Part shown: positions 22,136 through 35,700 of the stretch, piece after piece
Numbering within the stretch: the first letter of the stretch is position 1
Layout of the letters: each line of letters begins with the position of its first letter
NCBI RefSeq assembly: GCF_007565055.1
Contig: NC_044552.1
Span: forward strand, 151,521,859 to 151,585,858
Origin: Rhinopithecus roxellana
Taxonomy: Eukaryota > Chordata > Mammalia > Primates > Cercopithecidae
Direction: 5' to 3'
Length of the DNA stretch: 64,000 bases
Translations under genes and position numbers: made by a program
The notes under the pieces: model-generated
What the model saw: the letters and a program-made list of their open reading frames with translations, nothing else
Databases searched by the model: none
Told to the model about the DNA's origin: nothing

Positions 22136-24563
22136 ATTAGCATAATTCAATCCATTCATTTCCCTCAATCCCTGTAAACAGAACTTCAAGTTAATTTGGG
22201 TTGAGGCACAGCTCAGTGGGAGAACAGTTCAGTTTCAGAGTGTCTCCAGCCACCTGACCATTGAGTCTGTGGGGGGCTCAGTGGTCAGGACTGTGTTTAT
22301 GTTGATTTAGGTTTTGGGCGTCGTCCCTGCGTACTGTTCTTGGGAAGTGTGCTCTGTGCCCACACTCCTCACCCCAGTAGGAGCTGCCCTGTGCACGTTC
22401 AGGTTGCAGCTGCGTCTGCCTGTGAGCTGGGTGGGAACTGCCTGCCACAGATCAGGGAGGAACTTAGCAGAGAGGGGAGGGCATGTTCTACTTTGTGCCC
22501 TCTTGTTCAGCACAGTCACTTGGCACTGGGTAACAGGAAAAGAAAATGTGCTTGGCGAGGCAGGGTGTGATGAGTCAGCCCTGGCTAATGCCCCGTGGTC
22601 TGGGTGCTGGCATGCAGGTTTCTTGGCACTTGCCTGAGAACTCGTGGACATGGCCGGAACACTGGACACCAGCCACACACTGAGTCCACGCCCAGCATAC
22701 CAGCCTCTAGCAGGCTTCTAAATCTAAATCTGCCTGGGTGAAACAATAGAAAATGTTTATTAGGGGATTGTACTTTTACAAAGAGTGCCCTGACAAGCTT
22801 TTGTGTTTTGTTTGGGTTTCTGGTGGAGATTACTGGAAGGCTGTGGGTGGCCTACCTAGAATAATGACGCCCGATTCAGACAGCTGGACTCAGAGGGATT
22901 CTGCTCCACCCAGAAACAGCAATGTTACATTCTCTCTCGGGTTTTGTTTTTGTGGCGGTGAAGGAAGGTTTGTCTTATGTCCTGTGTTCATTTGGGCGAG
23001 CCAGATGCCCATCTTCATTCCTGTATGTTAGTGGTGGGTTTCTACTGGCTTCTCAGGACTAAGTGGTTCTCAACCACCACCCACTTAGGGAGATTCACTT
23101 TCTTCTATGATGAAGGGTTAGTGTGCTTAAAAGGCCAGTTAACTCAAAGGTGGAGATTAACATGGGTATTTTTCAGTGACTGTGGGAATGACCATTTCTA
23201 ACATGTCAGGTAGTAGGGGGAAAGTCGTTAGGGACTCATAAGCCAAGAAAAATGAAAATGCAATAACATCCACAGTCAGTCGCCTGTGGAGCTGAGGAGT
23301 TGGTGTGAGTGAATTTGCACCCAGTGGGTGAGACTGTGTCTGAACCCAAGCAGGGAACCCCAACAGGTAGGGCCTGGAACAAGGACCCTTGCCTAGGAGA
23401 GGGCCACCTGATTTCCTGCCCATCCAGGACTTTGCAGAAGAGAGAAAGAGGGTCCAGGAACAAGCTATTCCCTGCTCCCCAAAGACCAGCTCCAGATAAG
23501 TACACATGGATAACCCCTGGATCAGAATCAGAAATTGTCTCTTCTTACCCCAGGGCTTCTAGCCATGGCCCTACCACTCCAGCCCTCAGTTCACTGCCCC
23601 AGCTGTTTTCCCCCAGATGCCCCCTTAGCAACTGTCACCCTAGGACTCCCCATCACCTCCACCCCGGGCCGTCCTTCCTAAAACAGCATTCCCTAGTCTT
23701 CTTCCTTTTCCCCCACAGTCTGCCTAAAGTATATTTTTTACCAACAAGTGAGGTGACGGCAGCCCACCTGTCTGATGACACCAGGATGAAGGACCTGTCT
23801 GGGTGGGGAGAAGGATGCCCTTGTTCCATGATGATTCTGTGTCACCTTTCCAAATGATGAAATCTCAAACATGAAAGGTGACTGGGGAAATGTAACCATA
23901 ATAGGTTCCTTGCTCGATGCACACAGGAGTCCGTACACTGATACACTGGGTTGCAGCAGAGAAAGAGGCTCAATTGTAGGGTCCCTGAACGAGGCAATGG
24001 GAGAGAACCTCAAATCCACCTCCCTGAGGAATTTGGGGTTAGGATTGAGGCTTTTGGAGTGGCTGAAGTGTGGAGATCGTTGATTTGTGGAAGAGTACAG
24101 GGTGACTTCGTGGGACAGGGAGAGAAAGAAGCTATATTCTCCGCCAATCCCATTCCCCTGTGGGGGTCTTCAAACTGGCTGCTGGAATTCCGGGTCTGAA
24201 AAACATCTTAAGTGATCCTTAAACAAAAGCTTTATGGCTCTAAGGTCAGAGATCCTGGAACAGTGGGGGTGCAGATGGTCAGTGTCTAGAACTACGTGAC
24301 TTTTTGCAACAAGGAAATGGGCCAGAGTGCAGCCTGATGCATGCTGCTTAGAACTGTATTCCTGTCCAGAAGTCGGCATGCAATTCTTCTCACCCCTGTC
24401 GCTTACGAAGAGATGTAAAAATAACTGTGACTTTGAGGAGGAGTCCCTTTTCCCATTGTAAAACCTACCATGTACCCGGGAAGAAAACAGATTTACCCGC
24501 TTAGGATGTATGTTCCTGGTTCAAGCTATTACAGTGTCTTTGAGCCCAAATTGCTAGAGAAAT
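22136..24563. other. Intronic sequence with no recognised feature
   Basis: Unique-looking intron. Chance frames of up to 182 codons (23309-23857) have no recognisable similarity and no splice or start context that I can support. Confidence 0.5.
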
Positions 24564-24660
24564 CAATTCCCACCTATGAGTGAGAACATGCGGTGTTTGG
24601 TTTTCTGTCCTTGCAAACAATGAGAACACTTGGACACAGGGTGGGCAACAGCACACACCA
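24564..24660. mobile_element. Tiny L1 fragment with its first half inverted
   Basis: 24564-24613 is antisense L1 (tcaattcccacctatgagtg through ggttttctgtcc), and 24614-24660 is sense L1 (aacaatgagaacacttggac). In intact L1 these two stretches are adjacent, with the first in the same orientation as the second. The arrangement therefore matches a 5' inversion of the twin-priming type. The L1 3' UTR and poly-A tail are missing. Confidence 0.7.
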
Positions 24661-26255
24661 AGAAATCATCAATTTTTACTTTGAGTTTAGGGAATTGATG
24701 TTTTCTGCTGTCACTTGAACAGTATTCTAGCTCTGTAGGGAAAAAATATAGAAGCAACAGTTTCCTAAAGTCATCTCAAAATCAGGTTTTGTAAGTTACC
24801 AATTGACCTTTGTAAAACTGGAGACATTTTTCACGTGGTGGGCCCTGAGCACACATGCAGTCTTTGTATTTCTGACTTGCTGTGGAGTTGCTGGTCTGGG
24901 CAGTGTCTCTTCATGTCGAGGTCAGAATTCTCATCATAAGTAGGCTTTTCCTAGGGATGGAAGGTCAGACTTGTTTGCTTCGAAAAAGACTGAAAAACAA
25001 AACCCTTTCAGACAGCAGGTTGGTTTTGCTCCCTGCTTTCAGGCTGCAGTGGAGGAGGATGGAGTCCTGTGCTGGAGTGGGACCCCCCGCAATGGCCACC
25101 CGCATGCCGGCCGCAAGTTCTCACATCGCATCAGAACTCGTGACTCAGGTTTTGTCCCTGAACGTTTCTCTCTGTCCCCCACACAGGATGCACATCCGGA
25201 GCTGGGAAGAGGAATAGAAAGGGAACAGAAATTCCCGTGGGATTTTTATTCAGTCAGCAGCTTCTAGTTCCATGGTTAATTCTTCTTTGCATCCAATGTT
25301 TACAACAAAAGGGGGCAGGTTAAGCTTTATATCGTATTCAGCTTCATAAAACTGTCCTGACAGTCTGGGAATATGTTCGTCTTAAGACTTGAAACAGAAG
25401 CTAAAATGTTCTTGAACAAGCAAAATTTTGCAGATCTTTTACTTCTGGGAAAGGGGTAGCAGTCACTTCTCAGGTCATCATTATTTGAAAAGCTGTAAGT
25501 ATAATAAGAAAAATATGTCACTCTGTGGGAAGAAGTAGCAGAAAGTTGAACTTACGAACTGCATCAGTTGCTTCAGTGATGGCAGCGCCAAGAACCGCAC
25601 TAGAAAATTCCAAATACTCTTCTCCGGACAGACAGCTAGGCAGATATACACACAGGGCTTGGTGCAGTTTCCAGCCACTGCCTTGGGGTAGCCTTTAGGT
25701 GAGAGCTCCTTCTGAGATACGCATACTAGTTTCCCATGAACAGACTTTGACCTAACTGTGTATTTTTCAGCAGGGCTAAGTTCTGAGTAAGATCCAAGAA
25801 TACGGATGCAAATCTCAGTGGGGGTTTGTACTAATGTTCCAAAGCTGTCATTCTGAGAAAGAAGAGCAATTTGGAAACATTTGAAAACAGATGATAGTAG
25901 GCTGGCTTTCTTTTTTTAATGTATCAGCGTGTAATGGGTGCAGGAATTAGCCAAGTCTGTTTAAAGCAGTGCCCTGTCTTTGGCTCAGCAATGGCTCAAC
26001 ACTGGGATGAGCTGCACTTGTGATAATATGTGAGCATTGAGTCAGGGCTCACTGGTCCACGTCAGAGCCAGCAGAGAAAGAGGGCTGGGGGCAGGTCAGC
26101 GAGTTGTCTGTGAGTCCTTCCCGCTCTGTCCAGGCAGTGTGCTACTCGGGAACACCACGAGTGGGTGCCGTTTTTTTTTTTAAGTGACTCCTGTTTCTTT
26201 CCCAAGCATTTTCTTGCATTAAGGCGTTTAAGAAAAAAAAGTGGGACTAAACATG
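24661..26255. other. Intronic sequence with no recognised feature
   Basis: Unique-looking intron up to the Alu target duplication at 26256. Confidence 0.5.
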
Positions 26256-26264
26256 AGTAAGTGG

Positions 26265-26579
26265 AGGATGGGCGTAGTGGCTCACACCTGTAACCCCAGC
26301 AATTTGGGTGGCCGAGGTGGGCAGATTGCTTGAGCTCAGGAGTTTGAGACCTGCCTGGGCAACATAGTGAGACCACCATCTCTACAAAAAAAATACAAAA
26401 AAATTAGCCAGGCATAGTGCCACTTACCTGTAGCCCCAGCTACTCGGGAGGCTATCGTGGGGGGATCCCTTGAGCCCAGGGAGGTCAAAGATGCAGTGAG
26501 CTATGTTTGCACCACTGCACTCCAGCCTGGGCAACAGAGTGAGACCCTGTTTCAAAAATAAAAACAAAAACCAAAAATA
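26265..26579 (+). mobile_element. Alu SINE (AluJ-type), sense
   Basis: Dimeric Alu beginning ggatgggcgtagtggctc and ending in an A-rich tail (aaaaataaaaacaaaaacc). J-type positions such as gcctgggcaacatagtgaga and cttgagcccaggg are present. Target duplication agtaagtgg lies at 26256-26264 and 26580-26588. Confidence 0.93.
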
Positions 26580-26588
26580 AGTAAGTGG

Positions 26589-28660
26589 CTAAGACACATG
26601 CTTCCTCCAGGGTTTGAGTTGAGCCTACCTTGAGAATTTTACATTCAGCAATATTATCTAAGTGTGTGTTCATATGCTAATGATAATAAACCATTCAGAT
26701 GTCAAGCTGTCACTAAAACCTAGTGGATCAATGTCAAAGCTAGACTGCAGAATCCGTAGAGAGCCATTGTGCACTTGTGGCCATTGCCAGGATAGAGCCC
26801 ACATTAGCCTCCAGGGATCAGCGTGGTTGTCGGCCCATCCCTGCTATGCTACTGAAAAAGAGCTGGTCATCTTTGTGCATAGGAAATGATACACTTTTTA
26901 CTTAGCAATTTGGAAATAGCATCCTCAATGCATGGGTTTCCTAACCAAGTTTCCGGATCACTTTTTCTAAAATAAATAGTGGACTTTTTGGTATGTGACT
27001 GTGAGAGCTTCAGAAACCTTTTGGGATTGTCTCCTCCATCTCTGAAGTCCCTCCCAGGCCAGGCGTGCAGTCCAGATGCAGAACAGGACACCTGCGATTG
27101 GGGGATGCGGCCAAGGCATTTTACCAAACCTCAAGCTAGGGTAGATGAAAAAAAATTTTTTATAATACAATTTCTTTTGATCTTGAACATTTGTATGTTG
27201 TGCCAGTAATGGCTTCTGGAGTGTAGAAAGTTCTCAAGCCCATGTCTTTCACCACACAGAGGGATTGGCTGTCGTCGTGTGGGTGAGGCCATGCCACGGG
27301 GTGATTCTGCAGCCCAGCATTTGAGCAGGGCCTGCTGGGGACCGCCAAGCACTGCTCTAAACCATTTCACAAGTTTTCATTGATTCCTTGAACAAAGACT
27401 GAGGAAAGATGGTGACAGACACTTTGCAAGGTAGAAGGAGATAAGCAGACGTTAGTACAAAATGTGTCCTGTCCTGTGAGGGGTCAAAGACCCATGAAAT
27501 TGAGAATTGAGACTGTATTTAATCCATGCACAGCCCCTGATTTTCCCTGTAAGAGTTTATGGGGTCAGAGACCTGCTTTTGAGCAGCACTGGGTCACAAG
27601 GATCTCTAGGTAGATGAAATCCACCAGGTGTGGATCTTCAGCCTGTCAGTCTGTGGTGCTTGCGAATGACAATGGAAACGCTGATAGAATTAAGTTGTGT
27701 CATAAGGACAGTCTGAAAGGGCATTGTGCTGTGTAAACTACTTCGGTTGGTCACCTCACTTGAAATACCCTATCTGTGCCCAAGACTGTTTGGAAATCTG
27801 TAATTTTTAGCTCATATTGGCAAAACCTACTGCATGTGTGCATTTCAGCTTAATTCCTTTCGAGTTATTGTGTTGTGCCAAGTCCTTCTAGCTCTGACCA
27901 TCCTGCATGCTCAGGGATGGAGGGTGATCAGATGCCCAGTGGGCTGGCGGGGCCATTTGCACCATATCTAATAGTTTTTCAACAAAATGCTTCATAATCT
28001 TTTAAAACGTAGAATAACTTAGTTTAAAAAGAAAAGAAAGAAGAACCGTCATTTAGTGAACTCCTTTGTATGAGGTTTTTGTCCAAAAGTTTCATCTTTT
28101 CAACAGTCTTGGAAACTGCTAAGAGATGATCTGCACATTCCCTCTGAAATCATTTGAACCTAATTGTGAAGTGTTGGTTGTTTTTCATATGGCTTCCATT
28201 TGTGAGAATCGTCAGGATAGGAAATAGCGCACACAGCAGGGGCTGCCACGTACCACACATCTTCTGAAACGCCACTGGCCACATTCGAAAACCTCTCTCA
28301 GGAGAACTGGAATGATCTGCTTTTAGCAGGAAACTGAAAAAGTGGTTAGGACCAGGGAGTATTGCAGAAGTAGTTCTCGTCCATCGCCCCAAGTATCTCA
28401 TTTATGCATTGGAGAATACCATTCACATTGAACCTTCCTTCAAAGATTAAGGGAGTATCTGACACACACACACACACACACATTACAAAAGGGACCGTCG
28501 CTGGTTTTGCTTGAGTTAATCCTAATGACTTTGAAAGAAAAAAAAAATTGAACCCTTCATATTTATATCTAGAAAACTACTTAATGTAAAAGAAATAAAT
28601 ATATCACACTTAACACACTTAACTCAGTTGTCTAATTAATTAGTGTTACAGAGAGTAGTA
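26589..28660. other. Intronic sequence with a short AC microsatellite
   Basis: An (AC)n run of about 10 units lies at 28462-28482. No other feature is recognised. Confidence 0.5.
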
Positions 28661-28674
28661 CCTAATTTCACTTT

Positions 28675-28986
28675 CTTTTTTTTTTTTTTTTTTTTTCTTT
28701 TTTGAGATGGAGTCCGGCTCTGTCGCCAGGCTGGAGTGCTGTGGCGCGATCTCGGCTCACTGCAACCTCCGCCTCCCAGGTTCAAGCAATTCCCCTGCCT
28801 CAGCCTCCCGAGTAGCTGGGACTACAGGCACCCACCACCATGTCCGGCTAATTTTTTTGTATTTTAGTAGAGACGGGGTTTCACCATGTTGGCCAGGATG
28901 GTCTTGATCTCCTGACCTCATATTCCACCCGTCTTGGCCTCCCATAGTGCTGGGATTACAGGCGTGAGCCACCACCCACGCCTGGC
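28675..28986 (-). mobile_element. Alu SINE (AluS-type, Sc-like), antisense
   Basis: A 21-bp poly-T start, both monomers and a cctggc end. A perfect 14-bp target duplication, cctaatttcacttt, lies at 28661-28674 and 28987-29000. The ccatgttggccagg plus gatctcctgacctc combination suggests AluSc. Confidence 0.96.
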
Positions 28987-29000
28987 CCTAATTTCACTTT

Positions 29001-29739
29001 TAAACAAGTTCTTTTGTCAGTTTCCAGTAAATTGTTGCCACCCACCCTTAGATACACCCACCTCCCAGGAAAAAAATCTATTAACTGCCTCCCTGGCTGC
29101 CTGTGGTGCTGGGAAGTGCATGTTGCTGTCCATATTGCATGCGTTCATGTTCGCCATCTGCACACTGATTGGGAATTCCATGTTGATGCACAGGAGGAAT
29201 CTTGTGTGTTGAGTATACAAAATGTTAATAGCTTTAAAAATATTGAGTCTTTCTTTTTTACCAATTAGTAAGTTTATTCTTTGATCCAGAAATGATATCC
29301 AAATTGTTTTCCATTTTTTTTCCCTTGCAGCAAGTTGTTTGATCTTATTTGCTTCTCAAAACTCACAGTTAATTTTGCCTGAACTTTCCATTATAGTTCA
29401 GTGCAGCTGGATAGGATAGCAGTGAGTAAACAAAGGGAATGTCACATAGTTTATCATTTTAAATGTCCTTATGCAGAAACTTGGCTAGTTTTCTATTTCT
29501 GTATAGGAAATTTAGAAAACAAAGGGGAGAAAATTAATCATTTATATTTTCTAATACCATCACTTCTAATATCTTGATGTATTTTCCATAAATATTTTTC
29601 CTCCCTTGTAAAAATGTCATGGTAATCATCATATACATGACGTTTATTTTTCTGCTTTCTTTAAATTATAACAAAGCTCTTTCAATATTGCCAAATAGAC
29701 TTAAAAATCACTTTTTACCATTTTTAAAATTTTTAAATG
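29001..29739. other. Intronic sequence with no recognised feature
   Basis: AT-rich intron. The last part, from about 29560, may already be L1M 3' UTR. Confidence 0.45.
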
Positions 29740-31590
29740 ATTATAAAGTCACAGGAAGCTGCAAAACACGTGGCAGAGGTCCTTTGTCCTTCAGCTGGGC
29801 TCCACCTTGTACAACCACAGGGCAGTATGAAAACCAGGAATTTTACATTTGGTACAATCAAGAGACCTTATTCATATTTTACCAGTTTTACGTGTACTCA
29901 TGTGTGTGTATATGCGTTCTCTGCAAATATATCACATGTGATTTGTGGCAATACCATCCTGAAGATATAGAACTGTCCCATCACCACAAAGATCCCTCAT
30001 GGTACCCTTTTATGGATGTGCACACACACACACTCTGACACCAACCATCCCTCACCTCTTGCAACCACTAAACTGTTCACCTCTATAATCTTGCATTTCA
30101 AAAATGTTACGTAAATGGAATCATACATTGTATAATCCTTTGAGATTGGCTTTTTTTCACTGAGCATAATTTTCTGGAGATTCATAAAACTTGTGACTAA
30201 CAGTAGTTTATTCCTTTGCATTGGTGCATAGTATTCCATGAGGTGATGTACTGCAGCTTGTTGAGCCATTCATTCATTGAAGACCATTTGGGCTGTTCGA
30301 GTTTTTGCATCACAAATAAAGCTGCCATGAATATTTGAATACAGGTTTTTGTGTGAGCGTAGTTTTGATTTCCCTGAGATAAATGCCCTGGAGTACGTTT
30401 GCTGGGATATTTTGTTTTGTAAGACACTAACCAGACTGTTTTCTACAGTGGCTGGAACATTTTGTATTCACACCAGCAATGTACGAGGTCCAGTTTCTCT
30501 GCATCCTCACCAGCGTTTGACGTTTATCACCATTTTTTTTTTTTATTTTAGCAATTCTGAGGGGTATGTACTGATACTTTATTGCGGCTCTCCACTTCTC
30601 TAATGACTAATGATGTTGAGTATATCCTCGTGTGCTTATTTGTCATCTGTGTACCTTCAGTGGTGAAATGAATGCTTGTTTCTCTTCCCCATTTTCTAAT
30701 GAATTGTTTGTTTTGTTCTACTGTTGACTTTGGAGAATTCCTTATATATTATAGATATAGAACCTTTGTTGGACGTGTGGTTTACAAACATTTTCTCCCA
30801 CTCTATCGCTTGTCTTTTCATCTCCTTCACAGAGTCTTTGCAAAACAAAAGCTTTAAATTTGATGAAGTTTGATTTCATTTTTTTCTTTGATGAATCATG
30901 GTCCAAGAATTTTTCCCTAGCCCTAAGTTTGGACAATTTTCCCCTATGTTTTCTTCTAAAAGTTCTGTAGCTTTATGTTTTATATTTATGTCTGTGGTTC
31001 ATTTTCAGTTAATTATTGTATAAGGGATGGAATTTAGGTCAAATGTCTTTTTTTTTCTTTGCCTATGAATGTCCAGTGCCCCAGCATCATTTGTCGAAAA
31101 GGCTGCCTTTCCTCCATTGAATTGCTTTTCCAAAAGCAGCTGAGTGTATTTGAATGCTTCTATTCCTAAGTCCTCTATTCCATTCCATTGATCTGTGTGT
31201 CTACCCCTTCACCAATAGCACACTGTCTTGATTACTGTAACTATGTAGCAAACCTTAGCATCTGTAGAGAGATTCCTCCCACTTTCGTGTTTTTCAAAAT
31301 TGGCTATGATAGGTCTTTTGCTTTTCCATGAAATTTTAGAATACACTTATCTATACTTAAAAAAAAACCTTTGCTCAGATTTTGATGGGGGTTGTGTCAT
31401 ACCTACAGGTGCATTTGTAAACAGTTAACATCTTTACCATGTTGGCTCTTCTGAGCTGTCAACATGGCATGTCTCTCCATTTATTTATGTGTTTGATTTC
31501 TTCCAACAGTGTTTCATAATTTTTGACACACAGATACTATACTTGTTTTGTTACTTTATATGTAAGTATTTCATCTCTTTGGAGTAATGG
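29740..31590 (-). mobile_element. Old L1M LINE-1 3' portion, antisense
   Basis: About 1.85 kb. From left to right it gives the reverse complement of an old L1 3' UTR (ataaagtcacaggaagctgc), then ORF2: gcatagtattccatgaggtg, aataaagctgccatgaatat, ctgcatcctcaccagcgttt, ttggagaattccttatatat, ccccagcatcatttgtcgaa and gtttcataatttttgacac. Frames are broken throughout. Antisense to the host gene. Confidence 0.85.
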
Positions 31591-31639
31591 GAAATAGCAT
31601 AATCACTCTGAAAGCCCACATAAACTTTCATTTGGTGGA

Positions 31640-31800
31640 TAGATCATCATTTTCCTTATTCTTCTCCACTTGCTGGATGTTTGAATTGTTTCTTATTTCT
31701 TCACTGTTATAAATAATGTTACAGCTTGCTATGTGTAAATGTTTTTGATGAATTCTGAGGAGTGAGATCCCTGTGTCAGAAGGTGTGCACGTTATGCCAT
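31640..31800 (-). mobile_element. Second old L1 fragment, antisense
   Basis: The phrases ccacttgctggatgtttgaa, ttcactgttataaataatg and ggagtgagatccctgtgtca resemble the ORF2 end of old L1s, repeating a segment type already present at 30200-30370. That makes it a separate insertion from the neighbour, or a rearranged part of it. Confidence 0.5.
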
Positions 31801-32599
31801 TGGTCGACCATGGAATTTGTACAGAATAGAAGCAGGCTTTCTGTTCAGGGCCCGCCAGTCTGCCCCATAGGACAGGTGCATTTCCACTCACAGTGAAACT
31901 TCTTTTTCTGAAACATGGACTCAGTTCTTCTTGCAATCCTTTCCTGCATTGCAGCTGACTACTCTCTATCACAATTAATATAAATTTCCATATAAGGCGC
32001 AATTATTGTTTTTCCGAAAACATGACCTTGTGCTGCACACGTGCCATGGGTTAAGCAACCGCCGCCATCACTCTCCCTCCAGAATGGCCTCTTCTGATCC
32101 TTTAGCACATCATTTCCATTTGCCAAGATGTTATCAATTTGAATAATTCATCCTGATTTGCAGTCTAACAATTTTGCTCTGCCGGCTCTCATCGAGATCA
32201 CAAACACCGTGCATGACGAGTCGGCGGCCGGCACCACTGCCGGGGAGCAGGCACTCAGCCGCCCACCTTTCAGAACCGTTTTGGGGATGAGACTTTCCCC
32301 ATCACCCCATCGGTTGTGATATCTATTGCCATGGATTTGGTGGACTGTTTTAAAAAAATCCATTACTTAAGCAGCTTTTCCTTGCAGAGCCCAAACTGCC
32401 TTCCTCTAAGTCGGTGGTGTTGCAGTGCTGTAGAGTAAGTTGGTCCCGTGCACACTCCCGTTTCAGCTGCTGGAGAGGTGGATGCACGTCACTGGCCTCT
32501 CTTACCCCAGCAAGCATCCCTCTACTGGGTGTCTGAACGGTCTGATCAATACAGCCTTGCGTTTGTCCTCAGTACACTTGAAAAAGAAACTAATTTTGT

Positions 32600-32776
32600 C
32601 TACTTGCAGGGCTGAGGTGGAAGGATCGCTTGAGCCCAGGAGGTTGAGGCTGCAGTCAGCCAAGATCGTGCCACTGCACTACAGTCTGGGCGACAAAGTA
32701 AGACCCTGTCTCAAAAAAAAAAAAAAAAAAAAAAAAAAGAAAGAAAGAAAGAAAGAAAGAAAAGAAAAGAAAAAGA
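32600..32776 (+). mobile_element. 5'-truncated Alu, sense
   Basis: Only the right portion is present, starting ctacttgcagggctgaggtgg-like sequence and running through gcactacagtctgggcgaca to a long A tail. Its flanks aaaagaaactaa (32582-32593 and about 32777-32788) look like a target duplication. Confidence 0.85.
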
Positions 32777-32783
32777 AAAGAAA
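32713..32783. repeat. Alu tail expanded to (A)n(GAAA)n
   Basis: About 25 As followed by gaaa units and then gaaaa units. A purine-only tract, probably length-polymorphic. Confidence 0.9.
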
Positions 32784-35700
32784 CTAACTTAGTGTGAGAA
32801 GCGCTCAGAGTTCCCAGCAGCTGGGCATTCTTGGGATGTGCATTTTCTTTCCATACCAGTTGACTCAGCACTTTTTATTCTGCCTAACGGAAACATTGCA
32901 GCCTTCAGCAACTTATTCTGGTAAAGGTATTGACCAAACATTCACCAACATGTTGCTTTTGACAAAGAATGAGGAGCTCACATTGGAAACATGTAGATAA
33001 CTGAGTCTGGGAGAAGATGATCTTTGTAGAGATTCTGTTTTTCCTTTTCTGCTAAAGAAATAGGAAATTTATCCCCATAGGTCTCACTGGGATATGACTA
33101 TAGTTTTCTTGGTTATACTGATGATGTAGTTTATTATAATGTAGGTTTTTCCACTTGTGATTTTAAATCCTGTGTTATCAGTTTTCTCTCATCTCTTGGT
33201 GCAGTTTCATATTATATATCTCAGAGACAAAAAAAAATTTATTAGTTTTCCAAGTCAGGGTGACACACTAGCATAAATAATGTCCCATTTGGTGCACACC
33301 AGGCATGCGTCCTGGTATCACTGTCACCCTCTGTGGGTTTTTACCTGGCATTATTTTAAAGTCATGCTAAATAATACAGATGTATTCAGCCCCTTTAGGC
33401 ACTCATCCCACTGCCCAGACCGGAGATGGTCCCATCTAAAGCTGTTCCACGAGGAAACACTGTGTTTTGACCTAACCTGCATGTGTGTTCCATCTTCCCC
33501 AAGTGTGAGGCTTCTCAGAGATCGTTCCCGTGCATCTTAATACATCATGTCAGTCAGTAGCTACTGTCTCGTTCCCTGATGCTAGTAATGAGTCTTTATA
33601 AAGCAAATCATTGAGGATAATTTTCAAGATGAAGTGGAAGGGGTCATGTAGCCATATACCTAAAACACCATGTCAGACACCAACACCCCAAGCTTCCGTG
33701 ACAACTTCACACTGACGTTTCCTAGGGAGGTTAAGGATTGGAGGATTTATTAGAAAGAGCACACCCATAGAATGGCCGGTGTCAGGACTGGGAGCCCACG
33801 TGTGTGCAGGAAGCCCTGGCTCTCCACTCTTTGCACGTCTTTTCTGTGGGAAGGAGGCCCCTGCAAAAGTGGCGCTCCATCTGTCAGTCACCGTTTATAA
33901 GCACAGCTTTCAGAGTCCAATTTGCATTGACTGTGATTTATAAAAATACCAGCAGAGACTGAGGGCTGAGAAGAAGGGAAGGCAAAATAATCCGCGGGAA
34001 CAACAGGCAATGAAGGCGAAGGCAGAAACAGTGGCGGAGTGGCAGGGTTTAATTAAAACCAGAGAGGAAGCGTCCTGGGGAGGTTCCTCTCTCCTCAGTC
34101 ACTAAAGCGAACAGGGACGGGGTAGGGAGGCAGAAAGGCAAGTTTGAATAGAAAGAGAAAAGAAAGGAGAGAAATGCCAAGCCTGGTTTTGCTGCTTCTC
34201 CTCCTTTCTTCCCATAATCTCTGTCCACTCAGTGCTGCTGTGTTCTAGGAACCTTACATTATTAGCCCAGCCTCAGTTCCAAGGAGCTTCAGTGAGTAGC
34301 TTCACGGAGACTTCTCCCCGAAGAGGAAAGGAGCCCCAGCAGTCAGCCCACTCCTGGATTGTCACTGTGCGTGCGGTGACTGCAGTGACTACTCTTGGAT
34401 GCTAAATCACTTTCTTTGGTCAGAAAAAGAAAAAGCGATATTCTAGGGTGGATGAGAACACAGAACTCAGCCCTGTTCTTGCACATTGCCTTCGCTCCGC
34501 GGATTCTGCGGCATCCATTTGAGCATTGCATCGAATAGACGCAGTTCAAACTCTGAAAATGACCGGGGTTGAAATGGAGACCTTGTCTCACTGAGCAGGC
34601 CTGCCCTCTATCAAATAGAGAGGGTCACACTCCTGAAATTTCAGCACTTCTATCTGCGATCTTGACATGGCATCCGGTATTTTCCTTTCTCTTTCCTTCT
34701 CCTGCTTCCCTTCCTCCTATGATTTTGTGGCAGATTTATTCCTCTTAAATTAAGCCATCTTTGTTTCACCTAGATTCCAGCAGGCGCCCATGTCACCAGC
34801 CTGATTTCCATTCTTGAGGGTACTGGTTCTGCTGTACTAAATGGCTCACTTATATTTAGCTTTTTAGAAATGGAAGGGAAACTTTTTGTAGAAATGGTTT
34901 CCTAAGGAATTGATTGGACAGCTGCAGCTGGTCCCATCATTTCATTTCACATTTGCTCACAACAGCAAAAGCGGACACATTTGCGGAGACGCAGAAAGGG
35001 CAGTTGAAAGAGCAGAGAAGGCCCCAGAATTCGCGAGCCGTTACTGCTCTAAACGTCCTAGGCCCTGGTCAGAATGGAAGCAGCATTGCTGGGAGCCTGG
35101 GTCCCGGGCCTCGGATGATCTGAATTCTGGTCCCTTGAATAGGAAGATGCCCAACCTGCTACATGGGAGATTCCTTCTGGTTCTTAGCGTCTGTGGTTCA
35201 AATGTCTAGCTATTTTTATTTCATGTTAGTAATCACAAAAACGGCCTACTGGAGGATTTTTGTCATAGGTGGCATGTGTTCACTGGTGCAGCCAGCTTTC
35301 AGGGTAACCAAAGGCCGAGGACCCCCAAGCTATCAGAAGTTGTGCCGCAGATGGCACTCACTCTCCGGGGACTGTTCCTACACAGACACCCCTCTACTCT
35401 TGTCAGCAAGTGTGCTGCTGTCTTTCCTTTCCAGAAGAGGCTAAAAAGCCATTTAGTGAATCTTCTCTCCCTTTAAAAGCATTCCTGAACTTCCATTCTA
35501 GCGGCATGGTAGACTAGGTGTGGTCAGCCCTCATACGAAACACAACTGAAAGTCCTGGATCAAGCACCCCTTCGAGAATATTTACAAGTGTGAGTGAGCT
35601 GGGAAGTGAGTAAGGAATACACAGAGGCCAAACCCTGTGTTAGAGCAGGGAACCCGAGAAGGAGACAGATAAAGCCCGCTTTCTCCGGGAGGCCAGGTGA

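Noticed and set aside
23309..23857. A 182-codon open frame on +
   Set aside because: No recognisable domain, no promoter or splice support, and low-complexity Pro/Ser composition typical of chance frames.
32200..32270. A CpG-island promoter
   Set aside because: A few CpGs cluster here (ggcggccggc) but over well under 200 bp, with AT-rich surroundings and no exon-donor structure that I could support.
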